DNA from: Nitrosomonas sp.
GTDB lineage: Bacteria; Pseudomonadota; Gammaproteobacteria; Burkholderiales; Nitrosomonadaceae
Direction: 5' to 3'
NCBI GenBank assembly: GCA_020890945.1
Contig: JAJHPK010000023.1
Location: forward strand, 1-64,000
Length of the DNA stretch: 64,000 nt
Under the pieces are notes generated by a model. The model was not told the DNA's origin, did not search any database, and saw nothing but the letters and a program-made list of their open reading frames with translations. Positions 7,044 through 15,425 of this stretch are shown here, piece by piece. Position 1 is the stretch's first letter; every line of letters starts with the position of its first letter. The position numbers were made by a program, and so were the translations under genes.

Positions 7044-9470
7044 ATGCCTCGACTCATTCAATCAAATCAGAAATCACAGCAATTTATAAATTTATTTCAA
7101 TATGGATTGATCATGCTTGCCGCTTTGTCAGCAATGGCAATAGCACTGGCCATGCCCATTACCGCCCGAGCTCAGGGGGCAACCGCTGCAACAGCACACT
7201 ACAGCATACCGCCGGGTTCACTGGAACAATCATTAAACCGCTTTGCCAGTCAGGCTGGCATCGCAATTTCGATGGATGCAGATAAGATAAAAAATCTCAC
7301 TGCCAGCAGGCTTGAGGGGAATTACACTGTCGAATCCGGTCTGGCGGCGCTATTGAAAAAAAGCGGGTTTACTTTTGAAAAGAATGCAGCCGGCTACGTT
7401 CTGGTTCAGGTGAAAACCATTGACGGAAACCTCACAAAGCTGCCCGAGGTGAGAGTCACCGGTTTCATGGACCCGGATGCTCCGGGCAATCCAAGTTATA
7501 CGCGCACGAATGCCTCCACCGCGACAAAATCCAATTTGCCTATAATGCAAACGCCGATTTCGGCTCAGATCATACCGCGAGCAATCATTAAGGATCAACA
7601 AGCGATTCAGATTGAGGATGTAATCAAGAACGTCAGTGGCGTGTTTCCGGGATTTACTTTTGGCGGGCTTGCCGAGGAATTTATGATTCGGGGTTTTAAT
7701 ACAGGTTTTGTAAGTTACCGGGATGGATTTCTATTTCCGGCTGCTCGCCTTTCTTTAGCGAATATTGAGCGAGTCGAAGTGGTCAAAGGCGCGGCTGCTA
7801 ATTTGTACGGTCGTATCGAACCGGGTGGTATGATCAACCTGATCACCAAACGGCCGCAGGCGCAATCGTATTATTCGTTAAACCAGCAATTTGGTTCATA
7901 TGGTCAGTATCAAACTTTGGTCGACGCAACTGGAGCATTAAATAAAGATGGCACATTGCTTTACCGCATCAATTTTGAATATCTCAATAAAGACTCGTTT
8001 CGTGATTTTGGTTTTCACGAACGTGCGTTTGTAGCACCCTCGCTGACATGGAAGATTACACCGAAGACACAGTTTGATTTGGATTTTATGTATTCCAATG
8101 AAAAATTTATGGAAGACTATGGCGTTGTGGCAGTGGGAAATCGTCCTGCTGACGTTCCAAGATCTCGTTTTTTGGGAGAACCGACAGATCGATCCAATCT
8201 CAAACTTTATAATACTGTAGCGGCTCTAACGCATGCATTCAATGACAACTGGCGAATACGTGCTCGATTTAATCATTTACGAAGAGACACAGTTGATCCA
8301 CAAACTACAGGCTTTGATTTGAATGAAGTAACAGGTGACATGCAGCGGGGGTATTTCAAGAGTACGGCACCAAGTGATACCTTTCTGGGAACAGTGGATC
8401 TTACCGGTCGCTTTCACACGGCCGGAATTGAACACAATGTTCTGGCCGGATGGGATTACTACAACAGCTCTGGCAGGGTCAAATCAATCAGTTTGGATGC
8501 AAGTCCAATTAATATTTTCCGGCCACAATATAGCAACATTAATTTAGGATCGTCGCCAGCCAATTTTTTCATAGATCAGACCACTCAATGGAATGGAGTT
8601 TATTTTCAAGATCAGATAAAGCTGTTTGATAAGCTGCATCTGATGGGCGGGGGACGATATGATTGGGCGTCGCGTGAAGTTGGAACGGCTTTTGGCGAAG
8701 ACCAATCACTTGCGGACGCAAGAGCTGCAAGCACTAAAGTAAATAATGCCCGCTTCAGTCCACGCGCCGGTATTGTTTATCAACCATTCGAGTGGCTGTC
8801 TTTCTTTGGCAATTATGTACAATCGCTAGGTAGTGCAAATACTGCCTTCGATGCCTCAGGAAATATCTTGAAACCACAAACCGGTGAACAATTCGAGGGC
8901 GGCTTTAAAACTTCCTTTTTCGATGGCAGGTTGAATTCGAATGTGGCTTACTATCATCTGACTAAACAAAACTTGGCAATCAAAGTACCTGGACAGCCTT
9001 TTTCATTACCTATCGGTGAAGCGCGTAGTCAAGGTGTGGAAGTGGATATTTCGGGACAGGTCGCCAGCGGTTTAAACTTAATTCTGACTTATGCCTATAC
9101 CGATGCAGAGATATTAAAAGGTGACGACAAAGGAAAAGCGTTATTTAACGTACCCAAGCATGCGGGCAGTATTTGGGCACGCTATGACATACCTTATGAA
9201 TCTCTGCGTGGGCTGAGCTTCGGTGCAGGCATTTTTGTACAAGGCAAACGTCCCGGAGATGCAGCGAATACTTATTTCTTGCCGTCTCAGGCACGCATCG
9301 ATGCCATGGTGCGTTATCAATTACCGGTTGCAAAATCTCGCTTCAGTGTACAGCTCAATGCCTATAATTTAGCGGATGAAACATTGTATGGCGGAACGCT
9401 GGGCGATCGCTTCTCAATTAATGTCGGCATGCCGCGTACTTTTGTTGGCTCAATCCATTATGCAATGTAG
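7044..9470 (+). CDS. TonB-dependent siderophore receptor A with STN signalling domain (mosaic)
   Basis: This 808-residue outer-membrane receptor has a signal peptide (residues 1-44, ending near ITARAQG), a periplasmic STN signalling domain (about 50-130), a TonB box region near KLPEVRVTGF, a plug domain (about 165-290) and a 22-strand barrel ending in the aromatic-rich VGSIHYAM. It should import a ferric siderophore using TonB energy and signal through the FecI/FecR pair just upstream. Its first 130 residues are nearly identical to receptor B, apart from a four-residue insertion in the signal peptide. From KLPEVRVTGF onward it matches receptor C instead. The switch near 7437 makes it a natural chimera. 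pepSY follows after 59 bases. Confidence 0.93.
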   Translation: MPRLIQSNQKSQQFINLFQYGLIMLAALSAMAIALAMPITARAQGATAATAHYSIPPGSLEQSLNRFASQAGIAISMDADKIKNLTASRLEGNYTVESGLAALLKKSGFTFEKNAAGYVLVQVKTIDGNLTKLPEVRVTGFMDPDAPGNPSYTRTNASTATKSNLPIMQTPISAQIIPRAIIKDQQAIQIEDVIKNVSGVFPGFTFGGLAEEFMIRGFNTGFVSYRDGFLFPAARLSLANIERVEVVKGAAANLYGRIEPGGMINLITKRPQAQSYYSLNQQFGSYGQYQTLVDATGALNKDGTLLYRINFEYLNKDSFRDFGFHERAFVAPSLTWKITPKTQFDLDFMYSNEKFMEDYGVVAVGNRPADVPRSRFLGEPTDRSNLKLYNTVAALTHAFNDNWRIRARFNHLRRDTVDPQTTGFDLNEVTGDMQRGYFKSTAPSDTFLGTVDLTGRFHTAGIEHNVLAGWDYYNSSGRVKSISLDASPINIFRPQYSNINLGSSPANFFIDQTTQWNGVYFQDQIKLFDKLHLMGGGRYDWASREVGTAFGEDQSLADARAASTKVNNARFSPRAGIVYQPFEWLSFFGNYVQSLGSANTAFDASGNILKPQTGEQFEGGFKTSFFDGRLNSNVAYYHLTKQNLAIKVPGQPFSLPIGEARSQGVEVDISGQVASGLNLILTYAYTDAEILKGDDKGKALFNVPKHAGSIWARYDIPYESLRGLSFGAGIFVQGKRPGDAANTYFLPSQARIDAMVRYQLPVAKSRFSVQLNAYNLADETLYGGTLGDRFSINVGMPRTFVGSIHYAM

Positions 9471-9529
9471 TGACATGACGGTGCAGCGTTTCCTGTTCTG
9501 ACAGCCTATTATTTTGGAAGAGTAACATC

Positions 9530-10771
9530 GTGCGTCCTTTTCTTATTTACTTACATCGCTATGTCGGCCTGTTGCTAGCGCCGTTCTTGGTGATTGTCGG
9601 ATTAACGGGCAGCGCGCTGGCGTTTTACCATGAGCTGGATCGCTGGCTGAATCCGTCGATGCTGACGGTGCCAATTCCGCAGACATTAGACCAGGCTTCA
9701 CTATTTGACCCGTTTGCGTTGCACGAACGAACAGAAAGTCAGGAGCCGCGTGCGCAAATTGACTGGTTTGATCTGACCTTTGAACCGGGACAGGCCTACC
9801 GGTTATTTCTTTTGCCCAGAATTGATCCAACGACCGGGAAAAGCTTTGAAATTCCCTACAACGAGCTTTATTTTAATCCTTATAACGGTGAACAGACCGG
9901 TGCGCGTACTTGGGGAGAAATATCGCTTGCCAAAGAAAATATCATGTCGTTTCTGTATCGGTTGCATTACACCTTGGCATTTCCTAAACATATCGCTATG
10001 TACGGGATTACTATATTGGGCGTGGTAGCGTTGTTGTGGTTTATTGACAGCTTTGTTGGGCTTTATCTGACCATTCCATCGACCAAAAATCAGCCATTCC
10101 AGTTTTATTATTTTTGGCAACGCTGGAAACCCGCCTGGAAAATCAAACCCAGTCGTTTCAATTATGATCTGCATCGCGCCAATGGTCTGTGGGTATGGCC
10201 AATACTACTGATATTGGCCTGGTCAGCAACGGCTTTCAATCTTCCAGAAGCCTATCAGCCGATTATGAGTTCGGCACTCGGTATGCGTGATCCGAATGCA
10301 TTGCCGAAATTGGACAAGCCTATTGAAACACCCGGATTAGACTGGCGTGCCGCACATCGCTACGGACAACACTATATTCATCAAGATGCAGCACAATACG
10401 GCTTCACAATAGAACGCGAACAATCGCTTTTTCTTGATCGGCAACACGGTGCTTACCACTATCGTGTAAAAACTGACCAGGATTTCGGAAAGCACGGCGC
10501 AACCGTTGCTGTATTAGATGCCAATACCGGTGCGCTCATATCGCTTACTTTGCCTGATACCGATTCCATTGGCGATATCATTGACCGATGGATTGTCTGG
10601 CTCCATACCGCTCGTGTTTTCGGTTTGCCAATGCAGGTTTTGATTTGTATGACAGGCTTGATTGTTGCGGTACTGTCTGTAACCGGAACCGTCATCTGGT
10701 TGAAAAAAAGCAAAGCTAAAACACCGCGCGCAGGCAAAAAACGGAAATCGTTACCATCTCCCAGTACCTGA
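9530..10771 (+). CDS. PepSY-associated transmembrane protein (iron-regulated)
   Basis: The protein of 413 residues belongs to the PepSY_TM family often encoded after siderophore receptors. Some members have been linked to periplasmic ferric-siderophore reduction. Four hydrophobic segments are seen near residues 15-38, 155-180, 222-242 and 363-388, with a large periplasmic part between them. The first helix carries the family pattern HRYVGLLLAPFLVIVGLTGS. GTG at 9530 is the start, with GGAAGAG upstream at 9515-9521. Two truncated paralogues lie in this element (13623-14070 and 23985-24100). Substrate and exact role are not shown by the sequence. Confidence 0.88.
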   Translation: MRPFLIYLHRYVGLLLAPFLVIVGLTGSALAFYHELDRWLNPSMLTVPIPQTLDQASLFDPFALHERTESQEPRAQIDWFDLTFEPGQAYRLFLLPRIDPTTGKSFEIPYNELYFNPYNGEQTGARTWGEISLAKENIMSFLYRLHYTLAFPKHIAMYGITILGVVALLWFIDSFVGLYLTIPSTKNQPFQFYYFWQRWKPAWKIKPSRFNYDLHRANGLWVWPILLILAWSATAFNLPEAYQPIMSSALGMRDPNALPKLDKPIETPGLDWRAAHRYGQHYIHQDAAQYGFTIEREQSLFLDRQHGAYHYRVKTDQDFGKHGATVAVLDANTGALISLTLPDTDSIGDIIDRWIVWLHTARVFGLPMQVLICMTGLIVAVLSVTGTVIWLKKSKAKTPRAGKKRKSLPSPST

Positions 10772-10806
10772 TTGCCAAATCGAACGCAAAACCAACGGGT
10801 TTTTTA

Positions 10807-10932
10807 ATGCTCGATGAATTGATTCTGGAATTACAGCAAAAAGACGTGTATTTGTATTTGCAGGACGGCAAATTGCGATGTAAAGCACCACGCGATGCGC
10901 TAACCACCGCAATTTGCGTTCTTAAATTTTAA
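10807..10932 (+). pseudogene. Stub of an NRPS: TubC-like N-terminal docking domain
   Basis: A 41-residue frame starts MLDELILELQQKDV and continues YLYLQDGKLRCKAPRDALT. It matches the pattern of TubC-type docking domains, which sit at the N terminus of non-ribosomal peptide synthetases and read roughly L..L...GV.L....G.LR..AP.GALT. The frame stops where the linker to the condensation domain should begin. No other NRPS domain is present in the window. Position directly after a receptor-pepSY pair is where siderophore NRPS genes often lie, so this looks like the last trace of a deleted biosynthesis cluster. Confidence 0.6.
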
Positions 10933-11033
10933 TGTCAATTTTATAAAAGAAAATATCCCTTGAACTCATGTAGTAATTTTTTCTCATACCTTGAAGTGTG
11001 AGAAAATCATATTTAACTTTATATCAGGGAAAA

Positions 11034-11270
11034 ATGACACATCGCACAACAATTACATTAGATGATGAAAGTTTCACATTTCTTAATACGATCGCAGGCG
11101 ATAATCGCAGTGCGTACATTAATGAGCTTCTTAAACACCAACGCGAAAATTATCTGAAACAATCATTACTTAAGGCCAATCAAGAAGAATCTCAAGATCC
11201 TGACTACCAGAGCGTGCTCAATGAATGGGATATTACTATGTATGATGGTCTTAATAATGAATCAATTTAA
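11034..11270 (+). CDS. Antitoxin of a MazF/PemK-type pair (ribbon-helix-helix)
   Basis: The protein of 78 residues begins MTHRTTITLDDESFTFLN and has the length and pattern of a ribbon-helix-helix antitoxin. The ATG at 11034 follows a CAGGGA ribosome site, so I prefer it over the in-frame ATG-less upstream codons. The gene overlaps the following mazF-like frame by 14 bases (11257-11270). Since the toxin is broken, this antitoxin may persist alone. A divergent or upstream operator is not evident. Confidence 0.72.
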   Translation: MTHRTTITLDDESFTFLNTIAGDNRSAYINELLKHQRENYLKQSLLKANQEESQDPDYQSVLNEWDITMYDGLNNESI

Positions 11271-11598
11271 GCAATTAGATCTTTATTGGATCGACCTGGA
11301 CCCTACTAAAGGTGCGTAAACTAAAAAGCTTCGACCCTGTGTGATTATTCAAAGCGACCTTGTAAATGTCCAATCCAAAACTTTAATTGTCGCACCAGTG
11401 TTACCGAACCATAAGTCATGGCCATTTGCGGTAACTCTGTCGCCAAGCAGTGAAAATGGGTTGGATAAAGATCGTCATATTAATCTCAAGCAACTACGTG
11501 CAATCGATATCTCTCGAATTGGCAAAAAACAAGGAAGACTTGAAAACGAATACCTGCAATCCATCAATCAAGCACTTAAAATTGTGTTCGATTTATAG
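11257..11598 (+). pseudogene. MazF/PemK-type endoribonuclease toxin with an in-frame TAA
   Basis: The frame from ATG 11257 reads as a MazF/PemK toxin: QLDLYWIDLDPTKGA, then TAA at 11317-11319, then TKKLRPCVIIQSDL and the rest of the fold (VAPVLPN, LKQLRAIDISRIGK). The same frame continues after the stop, so one base change (probably GAA to TAA at the usual Glu of the KG.E..K.RPC motif) killed it. Without the stop it would be 113 residues, a normal MazF length. Reinitiation at GTG 11341 would leave out the N-terminal strand and is unlikely to give an active toxin. Confidence 0.82.
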
Positions 11599-11757
11599 TT
11601 AACCCAAGTGCTAGAGTGACTAGTTAATGCCAATATTAGCACCACAAAAATTTATTCATTAAGAGGGAATTTTCTTAAGTTTAGCGTGAGAGCCTTAGAC
11701 TACCTGCAATCGTACTGATGATTTTCTTGCTAACGGAAGGTGTACGCCTTATTTCGG

Positions 11758-11881
11758 CTATATGCTCCGTTGTTATCACTCCATGGTTCTCCGACTAAAT
11801 GTCGGATTTTCTCATCCATAGGGTGGTAATTTTTGCATGTTAGCTAACAGCCATGAAAGTCTGTCCTAAAATATTTAGGAC
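11758..11881 (+). repeat. Hairpin-bearing repeat similar to the left window edge, plus a palindrome
   Basis: The gap 11599-11917 contains no gene. From 11758 to about 11845 it resembles bases 1-105: TATCACTCCA, GTTCTCCG, a TCCGACtaaatGTCGGA hairpin and GGTGGTAATTTTTGCATG. This may be a second IS21-like terminus. A perfect 8-bp stem (GTCCTAAA, loop ATA, TTTAGGAC) follows at 11863-11881. The rest shows nothing I can name. Confidence 0.4.
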
Positions 11882-11917
11882 GGCAAAGTCCTTGTGGTTG
11901 TGAATACAAAATTATCT

Positions 11918-11986
11918 ATTCCGGCATAATTCGGCGATTATTCCGGTGGACATTCCGGTATAATCAGGTATATATTCAGGTATGAT
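11918..11986 (+). promoter_or_regulatory. Four direct repeats of ATTCCGGTATAAT type before the fic gene
   Basis: Copies start at 11918 (ATTCCGGCATAAT), about 11939 (ATTCCGGTGGACA), 11952 (ATTCCGGTATAAT) and 11974 (ATTCAGGTATGAT). The last overlaps the fic start codon. Regularly repeated sites across a promoter and start suggest binding by a regulator, perhaps the C-terminal winged HTH of the Fic protein itself. That self-regulation is inference. Confidence 0.5.
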
Positions 11987-13031
11987 CAAAACCGACACTA
12001 TCCAAATCACGCCTGAATTGCTGGCCTTACTGTGTGAAATAGACGAGTTTAAGGGTGCCTGGCGTGCCCTTGGCACTTTGGCCCCGGATCGGTTGCAAGC
12101 CTTGCGCCACATCGCCACGATTGAAAGCATCGGCTCATCAACGCGCATTGAGGGTAATAAACTCAGTGACCGTGAGGTTGAGCACCTACTAGGCAAGCTG
12201 GAAATCAAAAAATTCGAGACGCGCGACGAGCAGGAAGTTGCTGGCTATGCCGAGGCCATGGAAACGATTTTCCAGGCCTGGCAAGATATTCCCATCACCG
12301 AAAACCATATTAAACAGCTTCACCGCGATCTTCTGCGCTACAGTGAGAAGGATGAACGGCACAGGGGCGAATATAAAACCGTGCGCAATGACGTGGGCGC
12401 TTTTGATGTGGACGGAAAAATGATTGGTATCGTGTTCGAAACGGCTACGCCGTTTGATACGCCGCGCCGGATGACAGAACTTGTCACCTGGCTGCGCGAT
12501 GCCCGCGAGCTGAAACGCATTCACCCCTTGCTGATGATTGCTGTGTTCGTTGTGGTGTTCCTGGAAATCCACCCCTTTCAGGATGGAAATGGCCGCCTGA
12601 GCCGCGTTCTTACGACCTTGCTCTTGTTGCAGGCCGGATATGCTTATGTGCCGTATTCGTCGCTCGAAAGCGTGATTGAGAACAGCAAGGAAGAGTATTA
12701 TCTCGCCTTACGTCAGACCCAAGGCACAATTCGCAGTGAAGCCCCGAATTGGCAGCCCTGGCTTATGTTTTTCATGCGCGCTTTGCAGCAGCAAAAGCGC
12801 CGCCTGGCCACGAAAGTGGAGCGCGAAAAGAATGCCCTGGCCGCACTGCCAGAATTGGCCGTCAAAATCCTGGATTATGTGCGCGATCATGGCCGCGTCA
12901 CGACTCGCGACATGGTACGCGAGACAGGCGCAAGCCCGAACACATTGAAGGCATCTTTTGGCTCACTGGTGGAAAAAGGCCTGCTTGTCCGGCACGGCGG
13001 CGGTCGATCCACATGGTACAGTCAGCCATGA
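11982..13031 (+). CDS. Fic-family protein with C-terminal winged-helix domain
   Basis: The 349-residue protein has an N-terminal Fic-associated region with the inhibitory helix motif SSTRIEGNK (residues about 51-60) and the canonical Fic active-site motif HPFQDGNGRLSR (about 196-207). A C-terminal winged HTH follows (VTTRDMVRETGASPNTLKASF). Fic enzymes transfer AMP or related groups to proteins; this class with its own inhibitory Glu is auto-inhibited. Base use is richer in G and C than the AT-rich DNA just upstream, which suggests a separate origin. A stub of a Mod-type DNA methyltransferase follows after 49 bases, and Fic genes are frequent beside restriction systems. The target is unknown. 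Confidence 0.92.
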   Translation: MIKTDTIQITPELLALLCEIDEFKGAWRALGTLAPDRLQALRHIATIESIGSSTRIEGNKLSDREVEHLLGKLEIKKFETRDEQEVAGYAEAMETIFQAWQDIPITENHIKQLHRDLLRYSEKDERHRGEYKTVRNDVGAFDVDGKMIGIVFETATPFDTPRRMTELVTWLRDARELKRIHPLLMIAVFVVVFLEIHPFQDGNGRLSRVLTTLLLLQAGYAYVPYSSLESVIENSKEEYYLALRQTQGTIRSEAPNWQPWLMFFMRALQQQKRRLATKVEREKNALAALPELAVKILDYVRDHGRVTTRDMVRETGASPNTLKASFGSLVEKGLLVRHGGGRSTWYSQP

Positions 13032-13080
13032 GAGATATCAGAATTATAGCCGGTATGTCTGGCACAGAAAGAAGGTTTAA

Positions 13081-13239
13081 ATGCCGATCCTGAACTGGTT
13101 AGATCGTGACAAGCATGTGAAGCAAGCCGAGGCTGTGCCGTATTGCCTGCTTGAAGCCGATGACGCGCATAGTGCGGGCGATTCGAGCAGCCAAAATATG
13201 GTCAATCTGGACGCGGTGAAAGCCTTGTTGCCTTACTAA
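13081..13239 (+). pseudogene. 5' stub of a type III Mod-like adenine DNA methyltransferase
   Basis: The 52-residue frame reads MPILNWLDRDKHVKQAEAVP, then PYCLLEADDAHSAGDSSSQN and DAVKALLPY, followed by a stop. This matches the start of type III restriction Mod proteins (PTLNW...VPYRLLE...NMLI.GDNLEALKALLP). The GDNLEAL element is shortened here to NLDAV. The catalytic DPPY box and all later parts are absent. The sequence passes straight into a receptor fragment at 13240, so the end is a deletion junction. It is a dead remnant of a restriction-modification locus linked to the fic gene. Confidence 0.7.
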
Positions 13240-13241
13240 GT

Positions 13242-13508
13242 TTCGGTGTGGGCGAGTTTGCCGTCGGCAAGTGGGACGGTGACATTCAAAATACCTTTAA
13301 ATTACCCGATTATGCCCGTCTGGACGCGTTCGCCGCTTACCGCGTGAAAATGGGCACGGCACGCCTAACGGCCCAGATCAATGCGCGTAATATCTTAGAT
13401 AAACGTTATTACGCTTCTACCGATCCCGAGTTCAATGTCGCTCCGCGGCTTGGTGTCTATCCGAGCGCTCCCTTGACCGTTATGGGGTCGATGCGTCTGG
13501 AGTACTGA
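13242..13508 (+). pseudogene. C-terminal fragment of a TonB-dependent siderophore receptor
   Basis: About 88 codons encode the last strands of a receptor barrel: FGVGEFAVGKWDGDIQNTF, LPDYARLDAFAAYR, AQINARNILDKRYY and a final strand ending MRLEY with the C-terminal aromatic residue typical of outer-membrane proteins. The signal peptide, plug and most of the barrel are missing. It does not match the ends of receptors A, B or C closely, so it is the remnant of a fourth receptor. A pepSY-like gene follows, as it does after receptor A. Confidence 0.85.
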
Positions 13509-13622
13509 GATTTTTAGCATCGAATATTATTCGTAATTTTTCAAATAAAAGATGTCCGGTTTTTGGCTACTCGAACGTCATAGCAAATATAACTAAAAAA
13601 TTTAAAATAGGAGAGAGAAACA

Positions 13623-14070
13623 ATGTCTCGTCATTATTGGTTTCTGCTCCACCGCTGGCTAGGCCTGGTTATGGCCGCCTTTCTGATTATCGTGGCGGTG
13701 ACAGGCAGTTTATTGGCGTTCTATCCAGAACTGGAACGTTTGATCAATCCTCAGCTATACCCCAAACAAACTCTGGAAAATAAACTGGACATGGTTTCAC
13801 TCGCGGAATTGGCAGAACAGCGAGTTCCACATGGCCGGGTTAACACAGTACTAATGGAAGACAATCAGGAAGCGACATTAGTCATGATGGGGCTACGCTC
13901 CGATAGTAACGATCAATCCAACAAGCTTGGGTTTGATCAGCTGATTTTCGATCCTTATACCGGCGAAGAGGTAGGCCGGCGCCAGTTTGGCGCGATCTCG
14001 CAGGGAATGATCAATGTCATGCCTTTTATTTACATGCTGCATTACAACCTGGCACTGCCGGCCCGCATTG
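13623..14070 (+). pseudogene. Truncated PepSY-type membrane protein gene
   Basis: The frame starts with a good ribosome site (AGGAGAGAG) and encodes SRHYWFLLHRWLGLVMAAF and the family pattern up to MLHYNLALPARIAGW, about 150 residues. The intact paralogue has 413 residues. After 14070 the frame runs into a tonB remnant read in the wrong frame and ends at 14112-14114. The truncated product would keep the first membrane helix and part of the periplasmic domain. It is distantly similar to the gene at 9530. Confidence 0.83.
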
Positions 14071-14136
14071 CGGGATGGACTGCCGGTGCAGGCCGTTGCT
14101 CTTCAACCTTTTAATTTTATACTTCAAGGAAATTAA
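14071..14136 (+). pseudogene. 3' end of a tonB gene fused to the pepSY fragment
   Basis: In the frame beginning at 14071 the codons read RDGLPVQAVALQPFNFILQ and stop at 14134-14136, four bases before exbB. This is the pattern of the TonB C terminus (rdG.PV.....PF.F.L). tonB-exbB-exbD is a common operon order. The likely explanation is a deletion that joined pepSY to the last codons of tonB near CGGGATGGA. It leaves exbB and exbD without their partner here. Confidence 0.6.
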
Positions 14137-14140
14137 TCTC

Positions 14141-14911
14141 ATGGATAATCATCTCGGCTTATCTCATTTTCTGCATCATATTGACCATGTGGGAATGAGT
14201 GTGGCTATTTTATTGCTTTCACTGTCAATTGCCAGTTGGTACCTGATTATCACGAAAAGTATCCGCAATGCCATAGCCACCCGGCATGCCAATATTTTTC
14301 TGGAACGATTTTGGAACGCCGACTCTCTGCAGGCATTGAAAATAGAAATGAAAGATGTTTCCCCGGACAATGCGTTTGCACATCTGGCAAAATTGGCGTC
14401 CGAGGTTGAAAATAGCTTGCAGAGACCTGGTCTGAAAGCACATGCGATAACTGGTGGAGCGGATGAATTATTGACACGCACACTGCGAAATGGCATCAAT
14501 CAGGAAGCAACCCGAATCGAGAATGGCCTTACTCTGATTGCGACAGCAGGATCCGCCTCACCTTATATCGGACTGTTCGGCACGGTCTGGGGAATTTATC
14601 ATGCGCTCATTCAAATCGGCCTTTCCGGTCAAGGCACGCTGGATAAAGTAGCCGGACCCGTTGGTGAAGCCTTGATCATGACCGCCTTGGGATTAGCTGT
14701 GGCCATTCCGTCGGTATTGGCCTATAACGCTTTCATCAGGTGTAACCGCCTTTGGATGGCGAAACTGGATGCGTTTGCACACGATTTATATACGATCGTT
14801 ACGGTTGGCAACAAAACCGGTGACGGTACCAGAATAGCCGTAGTGGAAAGTCAAAATCCGCAGCCTAAAAATCCTGCCGGAACTTCCTCCGTTTTAGAAG
14901 GGGGAAGATAA
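14141..14911 (+). CDS. exbB: ExbB-like proton-channel subunit (MotA/TolQ/ExbB)
   Basis: ExbB forms, with ExbD, the inner-membrane proton channel that energises TonB. The 256-residue protein has a first membrane helix near residues 18-40 (VGMSVAILLLSLSIASWYLI), a cytoplasmic loop, and two more helices near residues 140-165 and 185-210 with the family signature TAGSASPYIGLFGTVWGI and GEALIMTALGLAVAIPSV. ATG at 14141 follows CAAGGA and gives the usual start; in-frame codons upstream belong to the pepSY/tonB junction. exbD overlaps its stop by one base (TAATG). It should serve the receptors in this element if a TonB is supplied from elsewhere. Confidence 0.93.
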   Translation: MDNHLGLSHFLHHIDHVGMSVAILLLSLSIASWYLIITKSIRNAIATRHANIFLERFWNADSLQALKIEMKDVSPDNAFAHLAKLASEVENSLQRPGLKAHAITGGADELLTRTLRNGINQEATRIENGLTLIATAGSASPYIGLFGTVWGIYHALIQIGLSGQGTLDKVAGPVGEALIMTALGLAVAIPSVLAYNAFIRCNRLWMAKLDAFAHDLYTIVTVGNKTGDGTRIAVVESQNPQPKNPAGTSSVLEGGR

Positions 14912-15330
14912 TGGCTTTCGGTGAGGGAAACAGCTATCAGGATCAGAAAACCTTGTCTGAAATCAATGTGGTGCCGCTCGTTGATGTCATGCTCGTGCTG
15001 CTGATCATCTTCATCATCACCGCACCGCTTCTGACACACTCCGTGAAGATCGAGTTACCTAAAGCAAGCACCGAACCCAGCACGGCCCAACCAGAACATA
15101 TTGAATTCGCAATTCAAGCCAACGGGGAATTTTTCTGGAATGGTGAAATCGTGATGCCCGAGCTGCTAATGCCCCGTTTTATGCAATCGGCAGAAAATTC
15201 TCCACACACTGAATTGCATATCCGCGCCGACAAAATGGCACACTATGAGCATGTTGCGCGCGTCATGAGTATGGCAGCTAAAGCCGGATTGACAAAAATC
15301 GGATTCATAACAGACCCGACGCTCGAATAA
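14911..15330 (+). CDS. exbD: ExbD-like biopolymer transport subunit
   Basis: ExbD is the partner of ExbB in the TonB-energising channel. The 139-residue protein has the short cytoplasmic start, the motif LSEINVVPLVDVMLVLLIIF with the essential membrane Asp (VDVMLVLL, residue about 26), and a periplasmic domain. Length is normal. It follows exbB with a one-base overlap and is the last gene of the rightward group; the RND genes beyond run the other way. No tonB follows, and only a tonB tail precedes exbB. Confidence 0.93.
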   Translation: MAFGEGNSYQDQKTLSEINVVPLVDVMLVLLIIFIITAPLLTHSVKIELPKASTEPSTAQPEHIEFAIQANGEFFWNGEIVMPELLMPRFMQSAENSPHTELHIRADKMAHYEHVARVMSMAAKAGLTKIGFITDPTLE

Positions 15331-15425
15331 TGCTGAACCATGTATGTACCAGTCTTAAGCCTGTAAGCTGATGCGATGAGTATGGTTTTACAGTTTCCAG
15401 ATATACGGGGGGAATTCAGCAGTCT

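Noticed and set aside
10785..10806. A terminator after pepSY (AAACC / GGGTTT then T)
   Set aside because: The stem has only five pairs and a three-base loop, too weak to annotate.
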